Assembly: GCF_029360645.1 (NCBI RefSeq)
Contig: NZ_JARDUA010000002.1
Span: forward strand, 781,546-845,545
Direction: 5' to 3'
Source: Pontibacter litorisediminis
GTDB lineage: Bacteria > Bacteroidota > Bacteroidia > Cytophagales > Hymenobacteraceae
Length of the DNA stretch: 64,000 nucleotides
The position numbers were made by a program, and so were the translations under genes. Shown in pieces: positions 34,111-42,925 of the stretch (the stretch's first letter is position 1; every line of letters starts with the position of its first letter). The notes under the pieces were generated by a model. It worked only from the letters and a program-made list of their open reading frames with translations. It was not told the DNA's origin and searched no databases.

Positions 34111-35457
34111 ATGAGAGTAGCGATTATTGGAGCGGGAATTTCGGGATTGGCGCTGGCCTATTACCTGCAAAAGCTGGGTATCCCCTACGACCTGTTTGAG
34201 GCAAGCAGCCAAGTGGGCGGCAATATCCGCACAGTCAAAACCGGTGACTACCTGCTGGAGCTGGGGCCGAATTCAATCCAATTTTCGCCGGAGATCAGCG
34301 ACCTGGTTCGCGAGCTGAAGCTGGAACAGGAGGTGTTGCCGGCCGCCGCCTGCAGCCACCAGCAGTACGTGCTGCGCGATGGCACTTACCGGCAGCTGCC
34401 CCTCACGCCCTTCTCGCTATTGTCTGATGCGTATTTCTCCTGGAAAACCCGCTACCGCATTCTGCAGGAAAGGAGCGTGCCGCCTGCCGGCCATGCCTAT
34501 GAAACTGTGGCGGAGTTCTTTGAGCGGCGCTTTGGCCCCGGTGTGCTGGAGTATGCCGTAAACCCGCTTATTTCCGGCATCTACGCCGGAGACGCGCGTA
34601 AGCTGCTGGTCCGCAAAGCGTTGCCCCAACTAAAGGACATGGAGCTGGAGCACGGGTCGGTTCTGAAAGGACTTTCCCAACGCCGCCAGTTAGCCGAGCG
34701 GCTACAGTCGTTCTCGTTTGTGGAGGGTATGGAAACCCTGCCGCAAGCCATTGCGGATAAGCTCATATCGCTGCACCCCGAGCACCGTGTGGTAATGGTT
34801 ACCCGCTGCGAGGGTAAATATATTGTGAGCTGCGCCACCCCTACCGAAACCGACGCCGAGGAGTACGACCTGCTGGTGTTGGCACTGCCTGCCCCCAAGG
34901 CTGCCGACCTTCTGCACTATACTTTTCCGGGCATGGCCGCCGCCCTGCAAAACGTCCATTACCCGCCCCTGGCGGTGGTGCATACGGCTTACAACCGCCG
35001 CGAGGTGAGCAACCCATTAGAAGGTTTTGGAGCCATGCATCCCAAGGCCGAGGATGCCTTTTCGGTTCGTTCTATCTGGAGCAGCTCCGTGTTCAGTGGC
35101 CGCTGCCGGCCGCATGAGGTGCTTTTCACCACGTTTGTGGGCGGGGCACAGTCGGAGCAGCACGCCTTAACCGACCAAGAAGGGCTACTGCAGCAGGTAC
35201 ACCAGGAGTTGAGGGAGCTGCACGGGATTTCGGCCGATAAGCCTAACTTCCAGTACGCGCACCTCTGGCAGCAGTCGGTGCCGCAGTACGACATACACAT
35301 AGAGGATGCCCACGAGATGGCCCAGGCACTGGAGGCTGAGGGCATGTTTATTGCCGCCAACTGGCACTCCGGTATTTCTGTCCCTAACTGCGTCCGGGCC
35401 GCCAAGGAGTTATCTGGTAAAATTAATTCGATTCTGCGTCATGCCCACAATAGCTGA
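34111..35457 (+). CDS. hemG: Protoporphyrinogen oxidase (HemY/HemG-type flavoenzyme)
   Basis: Oxidises protoporphyrinogen or coproporphyrinogen in haem synthesis. 448 residues. FAD-binding VAIIGAGISGLALAYYLQK, then LFEASSQVGGNIRT and ELGPNSIQFSP, NPLISGIYAGD in the middle, and a C-terminal GMFIAANWHSGISVPNC FAD segment. Overall order matches oxygen-dependent PPO, and bacterial HemY-type enzymes of this kind often act on coproporphyrinogen. Followed at 17 bases by a GT2 gene. Confidence 0.92.
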   Translation: MRVAIIGAGISGLALAYYLQKLGIPYDLFEASSQVGGNIRTVKTGDYLLELGPNSIQFSPEISDLVRELKLEQEVLPAAACSHQQYVLRDGTYRQLPLTPFSLLSDAYFSWKTRYRILQERSVPPAGHAYETVAEFFERRFGPGVLEYAVNPLISGIYAGDARKLLVRKALPQLKDMELEHGSVLKGLSQRRQLAERLQSFSFVEGMETLPQAIADKLISLHPEHRVVMVTRCEGKYIVSCATPTETDAEEYDLLVLALPAPKAADLLHYTFPGMAAALQNVHYPPLAVVHTAYNRREVSNPLEGFGAMHPKAEDAFSVRSIWSSSVFSGRCRPHEVLFTTFVGGAQSEQHALTDQEGLLQQVHQELRELHGISADKPNFQYAHLWQQSVPQYDIHIEDAHEMAQALEAEGMFIAANWHSGISVPNCVRAAKELSGKINSILRHAHNS

Positions 35458-35474
35458 TTAGCTATATTTGTGGC

Positions 35475-36209
35475 ATGAAGGACGCGTTGGTGATCATCCC
35501 AACTTACAATGAAAGGGAGAATGTAGAGGCGATGGTGCGCAAGGTCATGTCCTTGCCTCACCCGTTTGAGCTGTTGATCATCGACGACGGTTCCCCGGAC
35601 GGCACTGCCGACATTGTGCGCCACCTGCAACTCGAGTTCCCCGGCCGCCTGCACCTTGAAACCCGCCAGGGCAAGCTTGGCCTCGGCACGGCCTATATCC
35701 ACGGCTTTAAGTATGCCCTGCGCCACGGCTACGAGTTTATCTTTGAGATGGACTGCGACTTCTCGCACAACCCTGAGGACCTGCTGCGCCTCTACGATGC
35801 CTGCGCCAACAACGGCTACGATGTAGCCATCGGCAGCCGCTACGTGCAGGGCGTAAACGTGGTTAACTGGCCCATGAACCGGGTGCTGATGTCATGGTTT
35901 GCCAGCTGGTACGTGCGCCTGGTAACCGGTATGCCCATTCACGATACCACAGCCGGCTTTAAGTGCTACCGCCGCAAGGTTCTCCAAACCATTCCCCTCG
36001 ACGAGATCCGCTTTGTGGGCTATGCTTTCCAGATCGAGATGAAATTTCTCTCTTACAAGTATGGCTTCAAGATAAAAGAGGTGCCCATCATCTTCACCGA
36101 CCGCACCAAGGGTGTCTCCAAAATGTCGTCGGGCATTTTTAAGGAGGCCGTGCTAGGGGTGATCAAGATGAAGGTAAGTAGCTATTTCCACCACTTCGAC
36201 CGCTACTAA
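35475..36209 (+). CDS. Polyprenol-phosphate mannosyltransferase-like GT2
   Basis: Dolichol/undecaprenol-phosphate mannose synthase family. 244 residues, catalytic domain only with no C-terminal membrane helices. VIIPTYNERENVE, LLIIDDGSPDGTADIV, EMDCDFSHNPEDL (DxD), and DTTAGFKCYRRKVL are diagnostic. Predicted to make a lipid-linked mannose donor at the membrane face. A TATATTTG box lies five bases before the ATG, so transcription may start at or near the start codon, or it may be co-transcribed with hemG. Confidence 0.9.
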   Translation: MKDALVIIPTYNERENVEAMVRKVMSLPHPFELLIIDDGSPDGTADIVRHLQLEFPGRLHLETRQGKLGLGTAYIHGFKYALRHGYEFIFEMDCDFSHNPEDLLRLYDACANNGYDVAIGSRYVQGVNVVNWPMNRVLMSWFASWYVRLVTGMPIHDTTAGFKCYRRKVLQTIPLDEIRFVGYAFQIEMKFLSYKYGFKIKEVPIIFTDRTKGVSKMSSGIFKEAVLGVIKMKVSSYFHHFDRY

Positions 36210-36447
36210 GCTCGACGCTCAAACCCAGCTTGAGCTACCCAAAAGCACAAACCTACAAATGTCTCTGGTGAGGCAAGCTTCTGTAGCGCCTCGGCCTCAT
36301 GCTTTGGCACGCAGGGCCGCAGCCTAAAGTATAAGCTACTGCCCAAGAGGCGCATATACTGCCGCTCCCCCAAACACTAATAAAGCAAGTCTGCTTTCCC
36401 TTGACTATATTTGGTATTTTATAGCCTAGCACAACATCCTTACCTCT

Positions 36448-37389
36448 ATGGATAGCATTTATTTCTGGATTATATTCAACGCCTTTGTTATTGTGCTGCT
36501 CGTTCTGGACCTGTTCGTGTTCCACCGCAAAGAGCATGAGGTAAAAATAAAGGAGGCCCTGCTTACCAGCCTGTTCTGGATCCTGCTGGCCCTTGGTTTC
36601 AATGTGCTCATCTACTTCTGGAAAGGCCAGCAGCCGGCCATGGAGTTCCTGACGGGTTACCTGATCGAGAAGTCGCTGAGCGTGGACAACCTCTTTGTCT
36701 TCATCCTGATCTTCAACTACTTTAAAGTGCCCCTCAAATATCAGCACAACCTGTTGTTCTGGGGCGTGTTTGGGGCTTTGGTGCTGCGGGCCATTTTTAT
36801 ACTTGTGGGGGTGGCGCTCATCGCTAAGTTCCACTTCCTTATCTACATCCTCGGTGCCTTCCTGGTGTATACAGGCATCAAAATGGCCTTTACCAAAGAT
36901 AATGACGTGGACCCGCAGAATAACCCGTTGGTGAAGTGGGCCAGCAAACACCTGCGCATCACAAAGATGGCCGTAGGGGGCAAATTCTTCACCAAGGTAG
37001 ATGGCAAGTGGTACGCCACTCCGCTGTTCCTGGTGCTCATCATGATCGAGAGCACGGATGTTGTTTTCGCCGCCGACTCTATCCCGGCCATTTTGGCCAT
37101 CTCCAAGGATCCGTTTATTGTGTATACCTCTAATGTGTTTGCCTTGCTGGGTTTGCGTGCTTTATACTTTGCCCTGGCGGGTATCATGCAGCTATTCCAC
37201 TACCTGCACTACGGCTTGTCGCTCATCCTGGCCTTTATCGGGGTCAAGCTGCTTCTCAGCGACCTTTACCACATCGACATGCGCTACGCTCTGATCGCTG
37301 TCGGGGCTATCCTAGCCATTTCCATTATCGCCTCGCTGCTGTTCCCCAAGAAAGAGAGCGACCTGCCAGAGCCGCCAGTTAAGGAGTAA
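36448..37389 (+). CDS. TerC/Alx family integral membrane protein
   Basis: 313 residues, about nine membrane helices. DLFVFHRKEHEVKIKEAL, the EKSLSVDNLFVFILIF segment (conserved Asp-Asn in the membrane) and IESTDVVFAADSIPAILAI identify TerC. Members export or balance metal ions (Mn2+ for Alx-type) or help with metal loading of exoenzymes. A TATATTTG box is at 36407-36414. I looked for a yybP-ykoY manganese riboswitch upstream and saw none. Confidence 0.93.
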   Translation: MDSIYFWIIFNAFVIVLLVLDLFVFHRKEHEVKIKEALLTSLFWILLALGFNVLIYFWKGQQPAMEFLTGYLIEKSLSVDNLFVFILIFNYFKVPLKYQHNLLFWGVFGALVLRAIFILVGVALIAKFHFLIYILGAFLVYTGIKMAFTKDNDVDPQNNPLVKWASKHLRITKMAVGGKFFTKVDGKWYATPLFLVLIMIESTDVVFAADSIPAILAISKDPFIVYTSNVFALLGLRALYFALAGIMQLFHYLHYGLSLILAFIGVKLLLSDLYHIDMRYALIAVGAILAISIIASLLFPKKESDLPEPPVKE

Positions 37390-37457
37390 CTCCCTGACTA
37401 GCAGGCCTGAAAACAGGTAATCAGCTTTGCTGGAACAAAAATATTTTTAAGCAAACA

Positions 37458-37490
37458 TTTGCTTTGTTGGCCACAAATACTTTATACTTG
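37458..37490 (+). promoter_or_regulatory. Promoter of the aromatic operon
   Basis: TTTG (37458-37461), 21 bases, TATACTTG (37483-37490), one mismatch from TAnnTTTG. Start site would be near 37497, ahead of leader 1. Confidence 0.6.
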
Positions 37491-37510
37491 CTGTAAATAT
37501 AGACAAAGAC

Positions 37511-37579
37511 ATGCTTCAGCAACTAGCCTGCATTTATACGAATTCCTTTAAGGTGCCTCATACGGGGCTTCCGAGGTAA
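37511..37579 (+). CDS. Leader peptide 1, upstream of first DAHP synthase
   Basis: 22 codons: starts ATGCTTCAGCAACTAGCC and ends GGGCTTCCGAGGTAA. Tyr and Phe occur once each, so it is a weaker sensor than leader 2. CGGGGCT (37563-37569) near its end can pair with AGCCCCG (37626-37632), the left arm of the terminator, an anti-terminator of seven bases. The C-terminus TGLPR parallels PGLHR of leader 2, and the GGTAATG context is shared, so the two leaders are paralogues. Confidence 0.6.
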   Translation: MLQQLACIYTNSFKVPHTGLPR

Positions 37580-37625
37580 TGTATTTGTGCGCTGCAAAAG
37601 AGCTGTAGATATAAACCACCAAGGG

Positions 37626-37651
37626 AGCCCCGCCACAAGCGGGGCTTTTTT
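37626..37651 (+). terminator. Attenuator terminator 1
   Basis: AGCCCCGC, loop CACAA, GCGGGGCT, then a run of T. Same core and same loop as terminator 2 at 39002. Confidence 0.88.
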
Positions 37652-37718
37652 GTTTTAACCGTATCTCAAACTTATATCAACCAAAATCAAAACCAAAATT
37701 ATTTAACATGCCAAAACC

Positions 37719-38825
37719 ATGAGAGCAAGTAGAACACCGATCAATGTAGCACAAAAAAGCAGCTTCCGACACGCAGACGGCAGCCTGGTGCTAATTGCGG
37801 GACCATGCAGTGCCGAGAGCGAAGAACAGATGTTGAAAACAGCCCAGCTGCTTAAGTCCATTAAGGGCATTAACGTGCTGCGCGCTGGTATCTGGAAATC
37901 GCGCACACGCCCTAATTCCTTCAAGGGTGTCGGTACGGTGGGGCTACAGTGGCTCGAAATGGTGAAAAAAGAAACCGGCCTGCGCACCGCCTGCGAAGTG
38001 GCCAATGCACAGCATGCCGAGGAGGCCATGAAGTATGGCATAGACATCCTGAGCATCAGCGGACGCGCTACGGTAAACCCTTTCGCCATGGAGGAGATAG
38101 CCGCTGCCCTGAGAGGAACCAACATGCCTGTGCTGGTGAACAACCCGGTATACCCGGACCTGGGCCTTTGGCTGGGGGCGCTGGAGCGCCTCAACCAGGC
38201 CGACATCACGGACCTGGGCCTGATAAACCGTGGCTTTGCCGCCGACGAGCAGTACCCGTACCGCAACCACCCGCGCTGGGACCACATGCTGCAGCTGAAG
38301 GACATGCACCCGGAGCTGCCTATACTTTGCGACGCCGCCCACATTGCCGGCCGCCGCAGCCTGCTGTACCCGGTTAGCCAGAAGGCGGTAGACCTGGGGG
38401 CCGATGGCCTGCTGTTCGAGTCGCACGCAAATCCGGCTGCGGCCCTTAGCAGCCCACAGCAGCAGCTGATGCCGCAGGAACTGGACCTGCTCATCAACGC
38501 GATCGAGACAAAGGTGAAATTGGAGGGCACCAACCACCTGGTGGAACAGCTTGATGACCTGAGCCAGCAAATGGACAGCATGGACAAAGCTTTGATGGAG
38601 CTATTGCTGCGTCGGCGCGAGGTGTCGCAGAAGATAAGCCTGCACCAGATGGGCGATGTGCAGGAGAGCCTGCAGGTAAGCCGCTGGCAGCAGGAGCTCG
38701 ACGCCTGGCTGCAGCGCGACGACTATACCGAGATGGACAGCCAGTTTGTAAAGTCGCTGATGGAGGCGCTGCAGCAGCATCGCCAAAGCCCGCAAAGCGG
38801 TGTGGGCTCCACGGCCGTGGCCTAA
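37719..38825 (+). CDS. aroF: DAHP synthase fused to chorismate mutase, copy 1
   Basis: Bifunctional first and branch enzyme of aromatic amino-acid synthesis. 368 residues. KDPG/KdsA-type DAHP synthase (about 20-260): LIAGPCSAESEEQML, RAGIWKSRTRPNSF, CDAAHIAGRRSLL and ANPAAALSSPQQQL; then an AroQ-type chorismate mutase (about 275-355) with MDKALMELLLRRREVSQKI. Homologous to copy 2 at 41108. Preceded by leader 1 and terminator 1. Confidence 0.92.
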   Translation: MRASRTPINVAQKSSFRHADGSLVLIAGPCSAESEEQMLKTAQLLKSIKGINVLRAGIWKSRTRPNSFKGVGTVGLQWLEMVKKETGLRTACEVANAQHAEEAMKYGIDILSISGRATVNPFAMEEIAAALRGTNMPVLVNNPVYPDLGLWLGALERLNQADITDLGLINRGFAADEQYPYRNHPRWDHMLQLKDMHPELPILCDAAHIAGRRSLLYPVSQKAVDLGADGLLFESHANPAAALSSPQQQLMPQELDLLINAIETKVKLEGTNHLVEQLDDLSQQMDSMDKALMELLLRRREVSQKISLHQMGDVQESLQVSRWQQELDAWLQRDDYTEMDSQFVKSLMEALQQHRQSPQSGVGSTAVA

Positions 38826-38838
38826 AAAATAATATTTA

Positions 38839-38871
38839 TTTTGGATTTCTAACGTTAGCACACTAGCTTTA
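38839..38871 (+). promoter_or_regulatory. Internal promoter ahead of leader 2
   Basis: TTTTG (38839-38843), 20 bases, TAGCTTTA (38864-38871). One mismatch from consensus; a start site near 38878 would precede the leader ATG at 38897. Confidence 0.55.
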
Positions 38872-38896
38872 GCAGCAGATAGAATTGTAAACACAG

Positions 38897-38962
38897 ATGT
38901 CGCACAACACTTTTTATTTTAGCTATTACTTTTTTGGTACTCCGCCGGGGCTCCACAGGTAA
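38897..38962 (+). CDS. Phe/Tyr leader peptide 2, upstream of the prephenate dehydratase gene
   Basis: 21 codons with the run FYFSYYFF: four Phe and three Tyr codons in eight residues, as in the classical pheL leader. It ends GGGCTCCACAGGTAA. CGGGGCT (38946-38952), just after the Phe/Tyr run, can pair with AGCCCCG (39003-39009), the left arm of the terminator. A ribosome stalled on uncharged Phe/Tyr codons would leave this segment free and favour antitermination; one that reaches the stop would cover it and let the terminator form. Confidence 0.85.
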   Translation: MSHNTFYFSYYFFGTPPGLHR

Positions 38963-39001
38963 TGCTATTGTGTTTGCGTAAAACTAAAGTATAAACCAGA
39001 G

Positions 39002-39032
39002 AAGCCCCGCCACAAGCGGGGCTTTTTCTTTT
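39002..39032 (+). terminator. Attenuator terminator 2
   Basis: AAGCCCCGC, loop CACAA, GCGGGGCTT (9 bp), then TTT-rich. Located between leader 2 and the prephenate dehydratase gene. Confidence 0.9.
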
Positions 39033-39051
39033 TACCCCCTCACCATAAAAC

Positions 39052-39918
39052 ATGAACAAGACAAGAATAGCGATCCAGGGCGGCCCGGCCTCCTTCCATG
39101 ATGCAGCTGCCAGGCAACTGCTTTGCGCCACACCCACGGAGACGGTGCCCTGCAACACCTTCCGCAGCCTTTGCTCGGAACTGGAGCAGGCGCAGGTTCA
39201 TGCCGCCGTGATGGCCATTGAAAACACCCTGGCCGGCAGCCTGCTGCCAAACTACGCGCTACTGCAGGAGCACCGTTTGCACGTTGCGGCAGAGCTGTGG
39301 CTGCCTATAGAGCAGAACCTGATGGCGTTGCCCGGGCAAAGTATAAGCGACATACGCACCGTACTGTCGCACCCGGTGGCGCTGGCGCAGTGCGGCGGAT
39401 TTCTGCAACAGCACCATTACCTGAAACCCCAGGAAACCCATGACACTGCGGACAGCGCCAGAATAATACGGGAGCAGCAACTACCGGTAACTGCTGCGAT
39501 TGCGGGTAAGGCAGCAGCAGCACTGTATGGAATGGAGGTACTGGCAGAGAACATCGCCGACACTGCCCACAACCATACCCGCTTCCTGCTGCTACAGCGG
39601 GAACAGCCTGCTGTGCCAGCCGCTGCCGACAAAGCCATACTTACCTTCCGGAAGCCACTCCATACTTCTACTCTCACGCTGCTCCTGAGCCTGCTGCAGA
39701 AGTATCAGGTAGAACTGACACTGCTGCAAACGTTACCAGCGCACGACGCACGGGGGCAACTGGTAGCAGAGTTGGAGGCAGCACATATAGAGCCACTACA
39801 GGAAGCAATTGCACAGGTAAAGCCGCTGGTGGAAGAGCTACAGGTGCTGGGCTTGCTCCAAAAAGCAGCACGCCCAGCCACAGCCCCCACAGAAAAAGAA
39901 ACAGCAGCCATATTATAA
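39052..39918 (+). CDS. pheA: Prephenate dehydratase
   Basis: Converts prephenate to phenylpyruvate for phenylalanine synthesis. 288 residues. The N-terminal IAIQGGPASFHDAAARQL (family: GxxGSFSxxAA), MAIENTLAGSLLPNY (conserved ENS-type), SHPVALAQC and HTRFLLLQRE are visible; a weaker ACT-like domain for Phe feedback follows (about 200-270). No chorismate mutase here, matching its fusion to DAHP synthase. Directly follows attenuator 2. Confidence 0.92.
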   Translation: MNKTRIAIQGGPASFHDAAARQLLCATPTETVPCNTFRSLCSELEQAQVHAAVMAIENTLAGSLLPNYALLQEHRLHVAAELWLPIEQNLMALPGQSISDIRTVLSHPVALAQCGGFLQQHHYLKPQETHDTADSARIIREQQLPVTAAIAGKAAAALYGMEVLAENIADTAHNHTRFLLLQREQPAVPAAADKAILTFRKPLHTSTLTLLLSLLQKYQVELTLLQTLPAHDARGQLVAELEAAHIEPLQEAIAQVKPLVEELQVLGLLQKAARPATAPTEKETAAIL

Positions 39919-39920
39919 AG

Positions 39921-41105
39921 ATGATGATCATACCTAAGGCAGACAGGCTACAGCACGTGCAGGAATACTACTTCTCGCGCAAGCTGGCAGAGGTGCGGGC
40001 ACTGCAGGCGCAAGGCAGGCATGTCATTAACCTTGGCATCGGCAGCCCCGATATGGCTCCTTCTTCAGCTACCGTAGCGGCGCTTACAGCATCGGCACAA
40101 CAGGCCGAAAGCCACGGCTACCAACCTTACAACGGCACAGCCAGGCTACGGCAGGCCATGCAGCAATGGTATGCACAGTTGTACCAGGTGGCACTGCAGG
40201 AGCAGGAAATACTTCCGCTGGCAGGCTCTAAAGAAGGCATCTTCCATGCATCCATGGCCTTTCTGAACCCCGGCGATAAGGTGCTGGTGCCCAACCCCGG
40301 CTACCCTGCCTACGCAGCGGCGGCACGCCTGGCTGGCGCTGAGGTAGTAAGCTACACGCTGAACGAGGCGACCGGCTGGCTACCGCAGCGGGAGGAACTG
40401 GAGCAACTGGTGGCGCAGGGCGGTTGCAAGATCATGTGGATTAACTACCCGCACATGCCCACAGGCACGGCTACCGCCGCTCAAACCCTGGCGTGGCTGG
40501 TGGAGTTCACCCAAAGGCACGGCCTGCTGCTCATCAACGACAACCCCTATAGCCTGGTGCTGCACCAGCAGCAGCCACTCAGCCTCTTAAGTATAGCAGG
40601 CGCTAAAGACAATTGCCTGGAGCTGAACTCACTAAGCAAATCGCATAACATGGCGGGCTGGCGTGTAGGCATGGTGCTGGGCCGGCAAGAATACCTCTCT
40701 GCCATACTTGCCGTGAAGAGCAACCTCGACTCAGGCCAGCTGCTGCCGGTGCAGGAAGCAGCTGTTTCTGCCCTGCAAAACAGCCACACTTGGCATGCCG
40801 AGCGAAACGCAGCGTACGCCCACCGGCAACAGCTGGCGCACCTTCTCCTCGATGCGCTTGACTGCACTTATCAGCCAGACCAGGTAGGCATGTTTGTGTG
40901 GGCCCGCGTGCCGGAGGAGGTAACAGATGTAGAGGCGTACCTCGACAAACTGCTCTATGAGCAGGGTATTTTCCTGACGCCCGGAAAAATCTTCGGCAGC
41001 CAGGGCGAGCGCTACCTGCGCGTGTCGCTTTGCGCCCCGGCCGACCAGCTTGAAGAAGCCATCAACAGAGTTAAATCATCAGTAGAAATCATAACACAAT
41101 TATAA
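39921..41105 (+). CDS. PLP aminotransferase (aromatic/aspartate class I/II)
   Basis: 394 residues, two bases after the prephenate dehydratase gene stop. INLGIGSPDMAPSS, PLAGSKEGIFH, PNPGYPAYAAA, NYPHMPTGT and the PLP lysine in LNSLSKSHNMAGWRVGM show a class I/II fold. In the operon it should transaminate phenylpyruvate or 4-hydroxyphenylpyruvate to Phe or Tyr, or make the pathway's Glu/Asp-linked step. Predicted cytosolic. Exact keto acid cannot be read from sequence. Confidence 0.88.
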   Translation: MMIIPKADRLQHVQEYYFSRKLAEVRALQAQGRHVINLGIGSPDMAPSSATVAALTASAQQAESHGYQPYNGTARLRQAMQQWYAQLYQVALQEQEILPLAGSKEGIFHASMAFLNPGDKVLVPNPGYPAYAAAARLAGAEVVSYTLNEATGWLPQREELEQLVAQGGCKIMWINYPHMPTGTATAAQTLAWLVEFTQRHGLLLINDNPYSLVLHQQQPLSLLSIAGAKDNCLELNSLSKSHNMAGWRVGMVLGRQEYLSAILAVKSNLDSGQLLPVQEAAVSALQNSHTWHAERNAAYAHRQQLAHLLLDALDCTYQPDQVGMFVWARVPEEVTDVEAYLDKLLYEQGIFLTPGKIFGSQGERYLRVSLCAPADQLEEAINRVKSSVEIITQL

Positions 41106-41107
41106 CC

Positions 41108-42223
41108 ATGACAACCACAACTAACCTGAACACCACCGCTACCACAAAGATCTTGAACGGAGGTCCGCTACCAACCGTAATTGCCGGCCCCTGCAGCGCC
41201 GAGTCAGAAGAGCAGATGCTGCAAACGGCAAGGGAGCTAAAGAAAGACCACCGCGTATCCATTTTCCGGGCAGGCATCTGGAAGCCGCGCACCCGCCCGG
41301 GTATGTTCGAGGGTGTGGGCACTGTGGGGTTGGAGTGGCTGCAGACGGTGAAGCAGGAGACAGGGCTGCAAACTGCTGTGGAAGTGGCCAACACCCAGCA
41401 CGTGGAGGAAGCGCTGAAGCACGGCGTGGACATTCTGTGGGTGGGCGCGCGCACCACCGTTAACCCTTTCTCGGTGCAGGAACTGGCGGATGCATTGCAG
41501 GGCGTGGATATTCCGGTGATGGTAAAAAACCCAGTTAACCCCGACATACAGCTGTGGCTGGGGGCGCTGGAGCGCCTGAACCGTGCGGGTATTACGGACC
41601 TGGCGCTAATCCACCGTGGCTTCTCCACCCCCAGCAACAAGCCTTACCGCAATCATCCCAAATGGCAGACAATTCAGGAGATCCGCAGCCTTGCCCCTGG
41701 CATTCCGCTGCTCTGCGACCCGAGCCACATTGCCGGGCGCCGCGATCTGCTGGAGACCGTGAGCCAGCAGGCACTGCACCTTGGGGCAGACGGCCTGATG
41801 ATCGAGACGCACATTAACCCGGATGTGGCCCTGAGCGATGCCTCGCAACAGGTAACCCCCGCAGGGCTGGATAAGCTGCTGACCGCGTTGGACCTGGAGT
41901 CGGAGAAAGTGGCACAGCCGGAGCAGCTACAAGACCTGCGCACCCTTATCGATAAGCTGGACCATGAGTTGCTGAACGTGCTGTTCCTGCGGGCTGATGT
42001 GTCGAAGCGCATTGGGGAGTACAAGCGCGCCAATGCCCTGGATATTTACCAGGCAGGCCGCTGGAAGCAGATCATTGAAAACAGGCTAAAAACAGCCGGC
42101 GACATAGGCCTGGACGAGGATTTTGTAAAAGCTATCTTCGATGCGATCCATGGTTTCTCGCTGGGCATACAGAACGAAGTGTTTGCGGCACCGGCTGCAG
42201 TCAAACCTGTGGGGCAGGCGTAG
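41108..42223 (+). CDS. aroF: DAHP synthase fused to chorismate mutase, copy 2
   Basis: 371 residues, two bases after the aminotransferase gene. VIAGPCSAESEEQML, RAGIWKPRTRPGMFEGVGTVGL, CDPSHIAGRRDLL, then a chorismate mutase region with LIDKLDHELLNVLFLRADVSKRIGEYK. Same domain order as copy 1 and clearly paralogous. Two copies in one operon suggest different feedback control (for example Tyr versus Phe); I cannot tell which from sequence. Confidence 0.93.
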   Translation: MTTTTNLNTTATTKILNGGPLPTVIAGPCSAESEEQMLQTARELKKDHRVSIFRAGIWKPRTRPGMFEGVGTVGLEWLQTVKQETGLQTAVEVANTQHVEEALKHGVDILWVGARTTVNPFSVQELADALQGVDIPVMVKNPVNPDIQLWLGALERLNRAGITDLALIHRGFSTPSNKPYRNHPKWQTIQEIRSLAPGIPLLCDPSHIAGRRDLLETVSQQALHLGADGLMIETHINPDVALSDASQQVTPAGLDKLLTALDLESEKVAQPEQLQDLRTLIDKLDHELLNVLFLRADVSKRIGEYKRANALDIYQAGRWKQIIENRLKTAGDIGLDEDFVKAIFDAIHGFSLGIQNEVFAAPAAVKPVGQA

Positions 42224-42353
42224 TTCACCTATACTGTTGGAGTTGAGTAGCTGCCGGGAACGTACTTCCGTCGAATTTTAGAAGCGTTACAGGGCACGTT
42301 TTGTACCTTTACCTTGTTGCAAGGCAGCAATACTTAACAAGAAATTTACACTC

Positions 42354-42683
42354 ATGAAAACTCCTATCTCGCGCCTCCGCACTGTTGGCATTTACGAAGG
42401 CTTGTCTTACCTGCTACTGCTAGGCATTGCCATGCCATTGAAGTATATGTTTGACATGCCGCTGTTTGTAAAGTATGTAGGGTGGGCGCACGGTGTGCTG
42501 TTTGTGCTGTACATGCTGGCGTTGCTGCAGGTAACGCTGGCGCACAACTGGGGCCTCCGCAAGGTAGTGGCTGGCTTTATCGCCTCCCTCCTGCCCTTCG
42601 GCCCGTTTATACTCGATAAGAAACTGCTGCACGAGGAGGAGCAAAAAGCGCAACAGGAGCAAAAACAGAAACAAGTAGCTTAA
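42354..42683 (+). CDS. DUF3817 membrane protein
   Basis: 109 residues with about three hydrophobic helices. RTVGIYEGLSYLLLLGIAMPLKY at the start and VGWAHGVLFVLYMLALLQ in the middle are DUF3817 hallmarks. Ends in a charged Gln/Glu/Lys tail. Function unknown. Downstream terminator at 42708. Confidence 0.9.
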   Translation: MKTPISRLRTVGIYEGLSYLLLLGIAMPLKYMFDMPLFVKYVGWAHGVLFVLYMLALLQVTLAHNWGLRKVVAGFIASLLPFGPFILDKKLLHEEEQKAQQEQKQKQVA

Positions 42684-42707
42684 TTCTGCGATTTCTATAC
42701 TTGTGAG

Positions 42708-42740
42708 TCCCATCTGCTTGTAGAGCAGGTGGGATTTTTT
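42708..42740 (+). terminator. Terminator of DUF3817 gene
   Basis: TCCCATCTGC pairs with GCAGGTGGGA (one G-T pair), seven-base loop, then six T. Confidence 0.9.
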
Positions 42741-42925
42741 CTTTTATGCAGACTCTTTGTTAGTACTTGCTTCTCTGGAGTAGGCGTTCGTTTGTGCCCG
42801 GCAGTGGCTTTCTGCAACTGTACATTAGCTACACTTCCTTAGTCGCTGTATTCTGCAACTTGATACAAGCTATACTTCTAGCTGCTGCTGATCCTCCCGC
42901 TAGCGCGAGCTTATAGCTCGTGCTT

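Noticed and set aside
35463..35470. TATATTTG as a sure promoter of the GT2 gene (leaderless transcript)
   Set aside because: No -33 box at the right distance; the gene can be co-transcribed with hemG.
36210..36447. yybP-ykoY manganese riboswitch before terC
   Set aside because: The conserved core is not present in the leader.
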